A stretch of 64,000 nucleotides of DNA from Candidatus Wallbacteria bacterium (lineage in GTDB: Bacteria; Muiribacteriota; JAQTZZ01). A model generated the notes under the pieces. That model had not been told where the DNA came from, did not search any database, and saw only the letters and a program-made list of their open reading frames with translations. Where the stretch lies: assembly GCA_028687545.1 (NCBI GenBank), contig JAQTZZ010000011.1, positions 26,386 to 90,385 on the forward strand, read 5' to 3'. This document shows positions 24,561-34,000 of the stretch, piece after piece. Position 1 is the first letter of the stretch. Each line of letters starts with the position of its first letter. Position numbers and translations under genes: made by a program.

Positions 24561-26089
24561 CTCTCTCTCAGGCTTCTGCGCAAGATTTCCGTCACTCCCA
24601 GGAAGTATCCGGCAGCGAGGTACAGTATAGCTGAGATTCCTATGATTGCAGTCAGTTTGAAATATACTCCTGCACCAGCAAAGATCGAATCCAGAGCATA
24701 AATCACCAGTACCAGCAAAAGATTCATGAGCGTTATTTTCCAGATCCCCAGATTCAATGCCTCAGTGAAGACTTTCCTGAGCGGGACATGCCTGGAAAGT
24801 CCATAGACCAATGCGAAACTCTGGAAAATCGCGGCCAGGGAATTGCCCATGGCAAGCCCGGCATGCAGAAACGGTTTGACCAGCAGGAGATTCAATCCGA
24901 TGTTCATGATGATCGTGCAGATCGCGACTTTCAACGGAGTTTTCGGGTCGCGGAAGGCGTAGAAAACTGATTCCAGCAGGCGGTTGATGGAGAAGAAGAA
25001 CAGCCCGACAGCGTAATATTTCAAGGCCCAGGCAGTGTTCAGGGTGTCCAGGTGGCTGAATTTGCCTCGTTCAAAAACGAACTGTACCATTGGCGCAGCC
25101 TGCAGATAAATCAGAATCGCGAGGGGCACCATCAGAAAGTAGTTGAGCAGCAGAGAACTCTGGATGTTCGCAGCGACTGCCTCGTCGCGCTTCCCGGCCG
25201 TAGCCTCAGAGAGCATCGGCAGGCTTACAGAGACAATCGCCACAGAAAACACACCCATCGGCAGCTGCAGCAGGTGATTCGCGAAATACAGGTAGGAGAT
25301 GCTTCCTGACGGGAGGAAGGAGGCGATCATGCGGCTCACCATCAAGTTTATCTGAGAAGCTCCATAGATCAGGGCTGTGGGAAGGAACAGCTTCAGGATC
25401 CTGGCAAGCTCCGGGTGCCAGAGTACGGGTGTGAATCTGAATCCGATCCGCTTGAACCACCATTGCTGCAGGAAAAACTGCAGGGCTCCTCCAATCAGCG
25501 CTGTAAGCCCGAGTAAGGTCAGCTTCAGAACAGGATCGTTGATTTCAGGCAGAAAACAGAAGATGTAGACGATGAAGACAAGATTCAGAAGGCAGGGTGA
25601 AAAAGCCGAGACCGCGAACTTGCCTGTGGAATTCAGGAAAGCCATCGTCACAGCGGCGAGTCCGATGAAAATCAGATAAGGGAACATGATCTTGAGAAGC
25701 AGCACACTCATCCAGAATTTGAGCGGAGTTTTCGCGAAACCGGGCAGGAACAGGTAAGTGACCTGGGGTGTGAAGATCAGGACGATCAAGGTCATGATCA
25801 GAAACAAAAAGGAAAGCGACAGGATCACGGAACTCGCCAGTCGATGGGCTTCTTCGTCCCCCCTTTTCAGCCTGACCTCGGTGTAGATCGGTACTACAGC
25901 CCCATTCAGAGCACCTTCACCGAAGGTCATCCTGAAAAAATTGGGGATCTGAAAGGCTGCCAGGAAAGCCTCGAACATCTCGGAGGTTCCGAAGAACAGG
26001 GTGAAGAGTATGACACGTACAAAACCCAGCAGCCTGGAGATTATCGTGAAAAAGGAAAAAATGCCGATATTTCTGAGCTTCCTGGACAT
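24557..26089 (-). CDS. murJ: Lipid II flippase MurJ
   Basis: The 510-residue protein has about 14 membrane helices and the MurJ/MviN start SRLLGFVRVILFT. Family landmarks follow, such as FRMTFGEGALNGAVVPIYTE near residue 52 and the Arg-containing QLPMGVFSVAI helix. MurJ flips lipid II across the inner membrane for peptidoglycan synthesis. Length is normal. It lies 46 bp downstream of the HEAT/PH-like gene on the same strand and converges with the 55-residue gene. Confidence 0.93.
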   Translation of the reverse strand: MSRKLRNIGIFSFFTIISRLLGFVRVILFTLFFGTSEMFEAFLAAFQIPNFFRMTFGEGALNGAVVPIYTEVRLKRGDEEAHRLASSVILSLSFLFLIMTLIVLIFTPQVTYLFLPGFAKTPLKFWMSVLLLKIMFPYLIFIGLAAVTMAFLNSTGKFAVSAFSPCLLNLVFIVYIFCFLPEINDPVLKLTLLGLTALIGGALQFFLQQWWFKRIGFRFTPVLWHPELARILKLFLPTALIYGASQINLMVSRMIASFLPSGSISYLYFANHLLQLPMGVFSVAIVSVSLPMLSEATAGKRDEAVAANIQSSLLLNYFLMVPLAILIYLQAAPMVQFVFERGKFSHLDTLNTAWALKYYAVGLFFFSINRLLESVFYAFRDPKTPLKVAICTIIMNIGLNLLLVKPFLHAGLAMGNSLAAIFQSFALVYGLSRHVPLRKVFTEALNLGIWKITLMNLLLVLVIYALDSIFAGAGVYFKLTAIIGISAILYLAAGYFLGVTEILRRSLRES

Positions 26090-26135
26090 AATGGAATTTT
26101 AACGGCGCACCTCTTAATTTGCAAGAAGCAGAGAT

Positions 26136-27380
26136 TTACCTTCGGGAGATGATCCCATTAATGACTTTTTGAATGCAGCCTGCCTCTTCCATTGTGGGGA
26201 TTGTCAGGGCAATCTGACCTCCCCTGCTGTTGATCAGCAGAATCGCTGCCCCCACCTGCGGGCATCCTTCCTCCACTTCTGAAGTCGGTATCCCGACGTA
26301 GGACACCTTGGCTATCTGTATGCTTCCCGGCTGCTGAAAAAATTTCTCTTTATTGCTGCTGCCTACCCTGGCTAAAGCCTCAAACAGGATGCGCTGGTCA
26401 GTTACCAGGATCCATTGTCTGGCTGCGGTATCAGCAGAAGACTCTCCTCCATCCGGATCAAGGCAGCCGAAATAAAGAACGATCTCTTCAGGGAGCAGCT
26501 TTGATGATTGTTCAGGCGGAAGCTGACTTCGTTCGATCGCAGACGGAATATCTTGAGAGGGAGGCTGGTCTGCTGAGTCACTTTCAGCTACTTTCACTTT
26601 TCTGATTTCAGAAGATTTGAAAGCATGGTCCGCAGAAGCGCTTCTTTTAAGATCCACCAGTCGCGCCTCTGCATAAATCAACAAATCATTTACAGAAATA
26701 TCATCAATCTGCTCCAGCGTGAAGATTACACTTTCCAGTTCATTGATAACGTCGCTGTGCGCCATTTCTTCCAGCACTGCAAAAGTTTTTCCCTCATCTT
26801 TAGAAAACAGGAAAAGTACCGCATTGGCTCGTACTCTTGCATCAGGATCAGAAAGAAGAGGCAGCACATAATCATAAGTCAGTGAAGAGGAAAGAGGTTT
26901 CAAGGCCTCGATGGCATTGGCGCGGACTCTGGAGTTTTCATGCTCCAGTCCTTTAGTGATTAACAAAAAATCAGTATCATCACCGAATTGTCCTAAAGCT
27001 TTCAGTAAGGCGGACAGGATCAAAGGATCAGGCTCCAGGGGAATCAATTCCCTGATCATTTGTTTTGAAATCTGCACCTTCCCTTCCTGAAACAGTTTCA
27101 AGATCCATAATTTTTCGCCTGCTGTTCCTTTTAAAAGAGTAGCTTCTGGTTCAGGTGTTGAACAAAAGGTATGTTGTTTCTGCGGTGCATTTTTCTGCTG
27201 CAAGGCATCGACAATCTTCCGGGCCTGTGCCCTGATCTGAGGGTGAACGTCATTCTGAGCAATCCACATCAGCAGTTCTGTTTTCTGGGGAAAATCTATT
27301 TTTAGCAAATTATTGATGACGCCCACCCGGACGTTAGGATCAGGATTTGAAAGTTCTTTCTTAAGTTGTTCCAGGTTCAT
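26136..27380 (-). CDS. HEAT-repeat protein with PH-like C-terminal domain
   Basis: The 414-residue protein has HEAT-type helical repeats in residues about 1-215, with a conserved unit ending RVRANAIEALKPL and RVRANAVLFLF. A Ser/Pro linker follows (about 250-290). The last 120 residues (about 295-414) have a beta-rich pattern with WILVTDQRILFEAL and end in a helix, resembling a bacterial PH-like domain; this assignment is tentative. The HEAT unit is very like that of the 1210-residue protein at 31038-34670, so the two are probably related. No signal peptide is present, so it is likely a cytoplasmic scaffold. It precedes murJ. Confidence 0.6.
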   Translation of the reverse strand: MNLEQLKKELSNPDPNVRVGVINNLLKIDFPQKTELLMWIAQNDVHPQIRAQARKIVDALQQKNAPQKQHTFCSTPEPEATLLKGTAGEKLWILKLFQEGKVQISKQMIRELIPLEPDPLILSALLKALGQFGDDTDFLLITKGLEHENSRVRANAIEALKPLSSSLTYDYVLPLLSDPDARVRANAVLFLFSKDEGKTFAVLEEMAHSDVINELESVIFTLEQIDDISVNDLLIYAEARLVDLKRSASADHAFKSSEIRKVKVAESDSADQPPSQDIPSAIERSQLPPEQSSKLLPEEIVLYFGCLDPDGGESSADTAARQWILVTDQRILFEALARVGSSNKEKFFQQPGSIQIAKVSYVGIPTSEVEEGCPQVGAAILLINSRGGQIALTIPTMEEAGCIQKVINGIISRR

Positions 27381-27539
27381 AAAATCCCCTGCGTATCCGG
27401 ATGGATTTTCAATTTTACAAATAGCCCTACTGATACATGTAACATAAATTAATGAGGTTTCAAACTCTGAGATCTGTTTAAGGGTTCTGTATAGTCAAAG
27501 TCTTACATTTTTACTTGAATTTCCTGATGCAGTTCAAAC

Positions 27540-27884
27540 CTATTTAAGAAACATTAAATGGAAGTAGGTGAAAATATTTGTGAAAACAAGGAGGACGATC
27601 AGCAGATTGACGACTGCCAGCCATATTTTCACCTGGTTTTTGGCTGGAATATTCCAATTGTCGCCAAGGAATACAAATGCGGAGAGAAAAGTGACTGCCA
27701 GGATAAAATATTTCGTGGTACCGCATTCCGACAAGGTCTGAATTATGGAATTCTCGTGCTCGGCCGGAACCAGTCTGCTGATTGTGAACACTGGAAAGGC
27801 CAGGCAGTTGATGATCAGCAGGTAAAACAGCCAGAAGCAGAATCTGACCAGTTTCCTGAAGACGGGTTGAGTTTGCCTGATAAT
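27540..27884 (-). CDS. Small three-helix membrane protein next to the radical SAM gene
   Basis: The conventional start would be GTG at 27791 (83 aa), but this has no ribosome site and cuts into a clear membrane helix. The open frame continues upstream to an ATT at 27884. That codon has GGAG exactly 8 nt before it (27893-27896) and no ATG, GTG or TTG within reach. I therefore give the longer version of 114 residues. It would begin with QTQPVFRKLVRF and then have three membrane helices (about 14-36, 55-75 and 86-110). No family is recognised. It is the third gene in line after the B12 radical SAM and the 225-residue unknown, so it may be an export or immunity partner of the nearby peptide; this is speculation. 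Confidence 0.5.
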   Translation of the reverse strand: MIRQTQPVFRKLVRFCFWLFYLLIINCLAFPVFTISRLVPAEHENSIIQTLSECGTTKYFILAVTFLSAFVFLGDNWNIPAKNQVKIWLAVVNLLIVLLVFTNIFTYFHLMFLK

Positions 27885-27976
27885 CTCAGAGACTCCTTTT
27901 ATGTAACATTAATTCAGTATGTCAATCTTGCTGTAATCCAGGTTAGCGGATTGCATTCTTCCGGTCAAGGATGAGG

Positions 27977-28654
27977 TTAGACTACCACAGCTTCCAGCAT
28001 TTCCATGATCTGTTCTCTGATCCAGATAAGCTCTTTCTGAAGGTACACCAGAAAATCATCGTCCGCGAGGAAAATGGAGCTTTCTGCGACCTTTGCGCAG
28101 AGTTCTTCCCCTGACTTGTAAATCTTGAGGGCTGAGTCCTCGTCCACACCAAGTTCTGCAGCTTTATCCATGAATTCTCCGGCAAAACCTTCGTCACTGT
28201 AATATGTCTCTACAACGGCCTTTTTCCTTTTTCCCAGTTCAGCTGGGGCTATCGATGAAGGAAGTTCGTGGCTGAGATCGCAGATTTCAGCAGATCCTGA
28301 AAACACGGACAGGGATTCCCCGCTGATCTTCAATTGGACTTCTGATTGCTCGGCATCAGTTTCAGCTTCAAAGCAGAGCAGATTGTCAGGGCATACGAGC
28401 TGACTGAATTCCTGATCAGCAATCTCTTTCTGGCGGATCAGAAAATAGATCCTGGATTCTATTCCGAATCCGGCAGGATAATAATTAAAGGAATCTCCAA
28501 AGTCGGTCCCATCTGCGCATGCAACACCGCTGAATCCGGCTTTCACGACATACGCCTTAAAAGATTTCAAGCTCCCCTTGTGATAAAGCAGCCCCTGCAA
28601 AGCCACCTGCTTATCCACATTTTCGAACACTTCACTGTTGAATTTGAACCTCAT
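27977..28654 (-). CDS. Unknown acidic protein coupled to the radical SAM gene
   Basis: The 225-residue protein has no family I recognise. It is acidic and has no signal peptide or membrane helix. It has five Cys (in VACADG, LVCPDN, LLCFE, EICDL, ELCAK) and ends in a helical stretch with many Glu. Its ATG overlaps the radical SAM stop by 4 nt, so the two proteins are made together and may work together. The N-terminal 120 residues look beta-rich, and the C-terminal 80 look helical. One possibility is a substrate-binding partner of the radical SAM enzyme; sequence alone does not show this. Confidence 0.6.
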   Translation of the reverse strand: MRFKFNSEVFENVDKQVALQGLLYHKGSLKSFKAYVVKAGFSGVACADGTDFGDSFNYYPAGFGIESRIYFLIRQKEIADQEFSQLVCPDNLLCFEAETDAEQSEVQLKISGESLSVFSGSAEICDLSHELPSSIAPAELGKRKKAVVETYYSDEGFAGEFMDKAAELGVDEDSALKIYKSGEELCAKVAESSIFLADDDFLVYLQKELIWIREQIMEMLEAVVV

Positions 28655-29910
28655 TTTTTCCCCTTCCCTCCTGCTATTTTCCCTGGCTTTAAATATATCA
28701 GAGAAATGAAATTATCCAGAAAATATTTAAGCCGCTCGCTGGAAATTCCCGGCAAATCCGGAATCTTTTCCCACCTGTAATAGGATTCGCTGAACTCCAC
28801 CCTGATTTTCCTGTCCCTGCAATACCCGGCCAGGTATGTTCCAGGATACGGCTGGAACAGGGAGTAATGGGCACGGTCAGGGGCAGCCCTGCGATTCAGT
28901 TCCACCAGCTTCCAGAGGCTGTCTTCTGTTTCATCAGGGAGCCCCAGAATGCTGAAACCCACAGTCATGATCCCAGCTTTTTTCAGAATCTGAAAAGCGG
29001 AAATAATTTGCTCGTCAGTGAGATTCCGGTTCAGCAGGTTTTTCCTGGTTTCAAATGACCCGGCTTCGATTCCGAGATGCACGCGGATCAGCCCGGCCCG
29101 CTTCATTTTATCCACTATCCCTGTATTGATGGCTTCGACCCTGGAATTGCACCAGAAAGGCTTGCCCACTCGGCTGGGGTAAATTTCCAGAAATTCCTGA
29201 AGCCATCTCTCATCTGCCAGAAAATGATCGTCGTGAAAACCGATCAGGGGATACTTCAACCCTGCTTCCAGGATCTCTGCCACAACATTGCCCACAGAAC
29301 GCCTGCGGTAGTAACCGTGATAGGCTCCGGCATACGCCGGAGCTGAGCAGTATGTGCAGTCGTAATGACAGCCCCGCGTAGAGAGCACTTCAAATCCGAT
29401 TATATTGCGGGCTTTGTCAGGAGGTTCCAGATAGCGCATAGGGAAAGGGTTGGAGTCCAGATCCAGGCAGAGCGGTGCGAAATCCGGAACTGGTTTCCTG
29501 CCCCCGGTAATCACCCCTTTATAACCGGACAGATTGCCTGGAGTTTTCAGAAACTCCTGAAAGAATCCCTCACCTTCACCGCGCACCAGATATTCAAAAG
29601 GCAGATCCAGAAAATCCTCTGGAGCAAAGGTTGCGTGAACTCCGCCCAGCACAGTTTTCACTCCCCTCTTCCCCAAAAATCCCAGAGTCTCTCTGACCAG
29701 ACCCAGTTGATTGGAAAAAGTCGTCAGCAGTGCGTAATCATAATCGCAGGAAAGCACAGGCTCAAGTTCGTTAAGATCCGAAAAGGCCCGGATCTCAGCC
29801 TGATGGCCTTCCCGAACAGCCATTGCCGCCAGAATCCCCAGTCCCTGATGGATGCTGCGGTAATAGTTCTTGGTAGGTGCTGCAAAAGGAGAAAGGAAGA
29901 GTAGTTTCAT
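28651..29910 (-). CDS. Cobalamin-binding-type radical SAM enzyme
   Basis: The 419-residue protein has an N-terminal B12-binding-like Rossmann domain (about 1-130; LGILAAMAVREGH and VLGGVHATFAPED). A radical SAM domain follows with the cluster motif CHYDCTYCSAP (CxxxCxxC, about residue 181) and HLGIEAGSF further on. It has no SPASM-type Cys cluster at the C-terminus. The layout is that of BchE-like and B12-dependent methylase-like enzymes, which methylate or rearrange unreactive carbons. Histidines that would ligate cobalamin are not obvious, as in many members. It is divergent from a gene for a double-glycine leader peptide at 30103 and is followed with a 4-nt overlap by an unknown gene. Peptide modification is therefore a reasonable hypothesis, not a demonstration. 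Confidence 0.85.
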   Translation of the reverse strand: MKLLFLSPFAAPTKNYYRSIHQGLGILAAMAVREGHQAEIRAFSDLNELEPVLSCDYDYALLTTFSNQLGLVRETLGFLGKRGVKTVLGGVHATFAPEDFLDLPFEYLVRGEGEGFFQEFLKTPGNLSGYKGVITGGRKPVPDFAPLCLDLDSNPFPMRYLEPPDKARNIIGFEVLSTRGCHYDCTYCSAPAYAGAYHGYYRRRSVGNVVAEILEAGLKYPLIGFHDDHFLADERWLQEFLEIYPSRVGKPFWCNSRVEAINTGIVDKMKRAGLIRVHLGIEAGSFETRKNLLNRNLTDEQIISAFQILKKAGIMTVGFSILGLPDETEDSLWKLVELNRRAAPDRAHYSLFQPYPGTYLAGYCRDRKIRVEFSESYYRWEKIPDLPGISSERLKYFLDNFISLIYLKPGKIAGGKGKK

Positions 29911-30019
29911 TGATAATATCCAGGTCAGTTCCAGATAACTCCTGCTGATACAGTAATTAAATTAAAGATAACCTATTCGCCGGTGGTTGGAAAGTCGGGC
30001 AGATTCTTTTATTTAATTC

Positions 30020-30048
30020 TTGACAGATGAATCCATTTTTGTCATATT
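30020..30048 (+). promoter_or_regulatory. Promoter of the peptide precursor gene
   Basis: A perfect -35 TTGACA (30020-30025) is followed after 17 nt by CATATT (30043-30048), with TATTAA overlapping at 30045-30050. It lies about 55 nt before the ATG at 30103. The strand divergent from the radical SAM gene has no equally good match. Confidence 0.5.
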
Positions 30049-30102
30049 AATATATGATTAAGTTGATCAATATAAGTTGATGATGTAGAGAGGAAGTTCC
30101 GG

Positions 30103-30291
30103 ATGGCACGGATAAAAATCGAGAATCTGAAAACAGGCAAAACGATCAGCCGCAGCGAAATGAAGCAGATTTATGGCGGCTGCATTTACAACTGGCCCTG
30201 CCAATGGAAAGGTTTGGACCCTGACGGAAAAGGCTCTGACAGTATCATCGACGCTTTAACCAGGCTGGACCCGACAGTTCGGAAAAGCTGA
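30103..30291 (+). CDS. Candidate RiPP precursor with double-glycine leader
   Basis: The 62-residue peptide starts MARIKIENLKTGKTISRS and reaches EMKQIYGG at residues 19-26. This is the E-x-x-x-I-x-GG pattern of double-glycine leaders in GG-type natural product precursors. The remaining 36 residues would be the core, with Cys at 27 and 33, two Trp between or next to them (YNWPCQW), and a Gly/Asp-rich tail. It has its own promoter (TTGACA) and a ribosome site (GAGGA, 9 nt upstream). It is divergent from a B12-type radical SAM gene. No peptidase-ABC transporter of the usual leader-cutting type is in the window. Its small size means a chance match to the leader is possible. Confidence 0.6.
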   Translation: MARIKIENLKTGKTISRSEMKQIYGGCIYNWPCQWKGLDPDGKGSDSIIDALTRLDPTVRKS

Positions 30292-30427
30292 TTTTCCCGA
30301 ATCAGGGTTTCCTCCGTCTTATTACATTCCTCTAACTGGATTTGGTAGTTTTCTGATCAGGACCTTCAATTAAATTATTTTCCTGATAAAACCGATTGGA
30401 TTGAAAAGCATTCCAGAAGGAGATGAC

Positions 30428-31015
30428 ATGCGTATATTTTTAATCATGTTCATATTAGGTTTTTCCGCAACCCTGCGCGCCGAACTCGTGGATTACTTGA
30501 TGACCGACATGAAAGGCAGGGAAGGTGTTTCTGTGCAGGGTTATCAATATTCACCAAGGGATTCCAGGGATAATCTGGGGAACAGGGTTGAAGATTGGAT
30601 GCCTGCAGTCTATTTTTATCATTTCAACACTAGAAGCTCCAGCCTGGAATTCGGGGTGGGCCTCTGGGACGAGAGCACGAACAGCCTCAGGTCCCGCATC
30701 AGGCCGGTCACAGCAGGGATCAGTTTTTATGACAATCTGGAAAACAATTTTAAATTTTATTATGGCGGAGACCTGGGAGTATTCAGGCTGGAAACAGAAG
30801 TGAGGGATACAAAAGGGGTAGTACGGTCATTTTCGGAATCAGATGTGGGTGGGCAGCTTAAGCTGGGTCTTGCTTACCTTCTGAACCCTGACTTCTGGTT
30901 CAAGATGGAAGCCCGTTATACAGGCTGCACAATCCATTCCATCTTCCCCAACGCTCCGGAAGACAGCAACATCTCGGATTGCAACTGGGGTGGCAGCCTG
31001 ATCGCCTTGTTCTAG
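30428..31015 (+). CDS. Small predicted outer-membrane barrel protein
   Basis: The start is set at 30428 because AAGGAG lies 6 nt upstream and the product begins with a signal peptide (MRIFLIMFILGFSATLRA). A frame from 30401 lacks both. The 195-residue protein is built of alternating hydrophobic and polar strands (YFYHFNTRSSSLEFGVGLW, FKFYYGGDLGVFRLE, LKLGLAYLLNPDFWFKM). It ends in Phe, as outer-membrane beta-barrels do. No family is recognised. It lies 137 nt downstream of the peptide gene on the same strand and could be co-transcribed, though a weak hairpin (30288-30305) lies between them. If it is a barrel, the cell has an outer membrane. Confidence 0.5.
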   Translation: MRIFLIMFILGFSATLRAELVDYLMTDMKGREGVSVQGYQYSPRDSRDNLGNRVEDWMPAVYFYHFNTRSSSLEFGVGLWDESTNSLRSRIRPVTAGISFYDNLENNFKFYYGGDLGVFRLETEVRDTKGVVRSFSESDVGGQLKLGLAYLLNPDFWFKMEARYTGCTIHSIFPNAPEDSNISDCNWGGSLIALF

Positions 31016-31037
31016 TTCCTGAAAGCGGTACGGGCTT

Positions 31038-34000
31038 TCATTTCTTCTTTGGCTCATCGATTTCTATCTCAAAATCATCCAGGATAATCTCATTATCAGC
31101 CTTTTTGTCGATCTTTTGAGCGATAGTGGCCTTGGGGGCCGGTTTCTTTTCAGTAATAATAAACTGGTCTGCTCCATCCGTCTCTTCAGCCAGAGCCTTT
31201 GCCGCTATTTCCAGAAGTGATTCCTTCTTTTCGCTTTTCCTCTTTTTCTCCACTTCCTTCGGATCAATGATCAGACCGTCGAGTTGAATTCCACCGAAAT
31301 CCACTGCTGAAGACTGCTCCATTCTGGATACATTTTCCAGCCTGAGTTTGTCCTGCCGGTCATTTTCCAGGGACAGTTCGTCAGCACTGAGCACCTTGAA
31401 GTTATCCCCGGTCTTCGCTGGAGAGTCTGATTTCTTCTCAGCCAGGGTTTTTTCGTCCACCATGAAGTCCAAAAGGGCGGCTTCTCCGAGCTGGTTATTC
31501 AGGCTCTGCTCCATTTCGCCCACTTTAGCCATCCTCAATTCCTCTTCCTGCTGCTTCATCTTGTCGAATGAAGCTGCGTCCATGTTCTTGAATTCCCTGG
31601 TTTCTGAACCTTTTCCGCTGCTCATTTTATCGGCGACCAGGAAATCGTTGATCTGCACATCCCCGAACTGTTGGGCGGCAGCGGCTTCCATCTCAGCCAC
31701 CTGTGAAAGGCGCTTGGCTTCCAGCTCTTGTTCCGCCTCTCTGACCTTGGACGGATCGTCAAGGATTGTCTTGGCAGACTTCTTTTCCCGGTTCTGCTTG
31801 ATGGTCTTGTCGTCAACCATGAACTGGTCCAGTTTGACATCTCCAAACTGCTGTTCCATGGCCTTTTCCATCTCAGCGGCCTTAGCCTTGAGGATATCGT
31901 CTACCTCAGTCTTTCTCTGCTGCAGTTCTACTCCACTGAGAATCTTCGGGGATTCTTTTTTTAGAGGAACTGCCTCCGGTTTTCTGATCTGAGACAGGTC
32001 CGGCTTGAACTGGTCAAGCTTGATATCACCAAATTCTTTATTTGATGCCTGCTCCATCTCTGCCAGCTGCTCTTTGATTTGTCTGTCTTCTTTGTCTTTT
32101 TTTTGGTTGAATTCGGCAGTTGTCATGACAGAGGGGCCTTGAGGAAATGGATTTTGAATTATTTCGTCATTTTTTTTTTCCGGTTTCTTTTCTTTTCCGG
32201 TTTCATCAGGGTTAAAATCCAGCACAAAGTTGTCCAGGGAGACTTCGATTTTTTTCTCTGGTTCAGGTTCTTTTTCCGTGAGATCGATCATCAGCCCATC
32301 CAGTGAGATTTCAGGAGAATCGGCTTTAACTGGTTCTGGAGGTTCCTGGATTGTCTTCTCCTCTTGCTTCGGTTTGGAAATTTCGGGGGCTTTCAATTTG
32401 ATTCCGGATTTGCCTTCTGCTTCGCGCATCATATCCTGCAGGGAAATAGTCCGCTCCAGGCCGGGTATTCGTGGTGAATCCGGCAGAATTTTTTCTTCCC
32501 TGGAGGTTTCAGGAGGTTCTACAACTCCCTTGTTTTCATGTGAATGCGGTATGAGAATCTCTTTCAGGAAGTTCCTGTTCTCTTCGTTCTTGGCGGACTT
32601 CAATCCATCCTTAGGTTTTTCCTGAGGCGTGACTGCAGGTTTGGGCTGTGCAGCGGGGACAGGCTTCGCAGCGGGAGCAGGTTTTGCAGCGGGAGCAGGT
32701 TTTGCAGCGGCAGTTGCTTTTTCAGCCTTAGCCACGCCTTTCTTGACTTGTACCAATATATCATCCAGTGTCTCAGATGAATCAGGACCGCTTAGATCGA
32801 CCCCTTTTAAGAGATCAGACTCCTCAGTGGCTGCTTCAGAATCATCTAATTTCAGGGGCTCTTCAGCAAAGGGAGCTGGTGAAAGTTCCGGTTTACTGGA
32901 TATTGCGGCAGGCAATTCGGAGGGCTGCATCGTCGGTTCGACGTCAAGCGAAAAGGAAAGGATGTCAGGTTTTAATTCCACCTGAGATGATTCATCAATT
33001 GACTGCGTCTCATTCGAAGTGGTAGTGGCCTGAACATCGAAACTCAGATACGCTCCAGAATCCGTTTTTGATGTGTCAGGATTTTCCTCAACTGAAACTG
33101 CTTTTACTTCAACGGTTGTATCCAGTGAAACTGGTACTTCGGGAACGGTCTGCAGCGGAGTTTCATCCAGAGGGATCAGTGCCGGCGGTTCCGGAGTATC
33201 TATCATTGCCGGTTCTGCGGATGCTGGTGACTCTAATGAAGGAGCTTGTTCCATAGAAATTTCAGCAGCCTTGGGGGAGGCATCTGAGAAGGAAATCCGC
33301 TCCTCAATCTGAGGTTGCGGAATTTCCTCAGCTGATTGGGGAATTGCCATCTCCAGGATCTGCGGCGGGACTATCTCCTCTTTTTCCACTTTTTCAGAGC
33401 TTTCAGGACCGGGTTGGGTTAAAGGCGTTTCCACCGCAGGTGTCACCTCTTCAATCATTGATTCTTCAGGTTTGGCGGTTTTTTCCTTGCCGGATTTTCC
33501 AAATGAGTTGCTCAGGCGGGACCAGAGTCCCTTCTTCTCTGGAACTTTTTCCACAGTTTCAATAGCTGCTTCCACGGCTTCAGTAACGTCCGGTTCCGCT
33601 GAGACCGGCAATTCCTGCCTGGGGATTTGTCCGGATTTCTGGTCTGGTGCGGTTGCCGTATCTTTCCTGCTCAACTCTTCGATCTTCTGTTCAAGTTCGT
33701 TAAGTTTCTTCAGCAGCTGGTCCTGCTCTACATTGCTCACTGACGGGGCCTTGTGGGCTGTCACGAAAATTTTCGTGGCTTCCATCATTTCGTCTTTTTC
33801 AGCAGGCGTTTCTTCCAGCGGTTTTTTCTTCCCTCCACGGCACTCTCGCACAAGCCGGACCGCATCCGCACCATATTTCACCACCAGGTTCTTTAAAATT
33901 TCCCTGGCTTTCTTCTTGGTATCTTCGTCCGCAACTTCTGTGGCATCAACCAGTAAGGGAATGCTTTCCTGCCATTTGATCCGGGAAAGAGCGAACAGGG

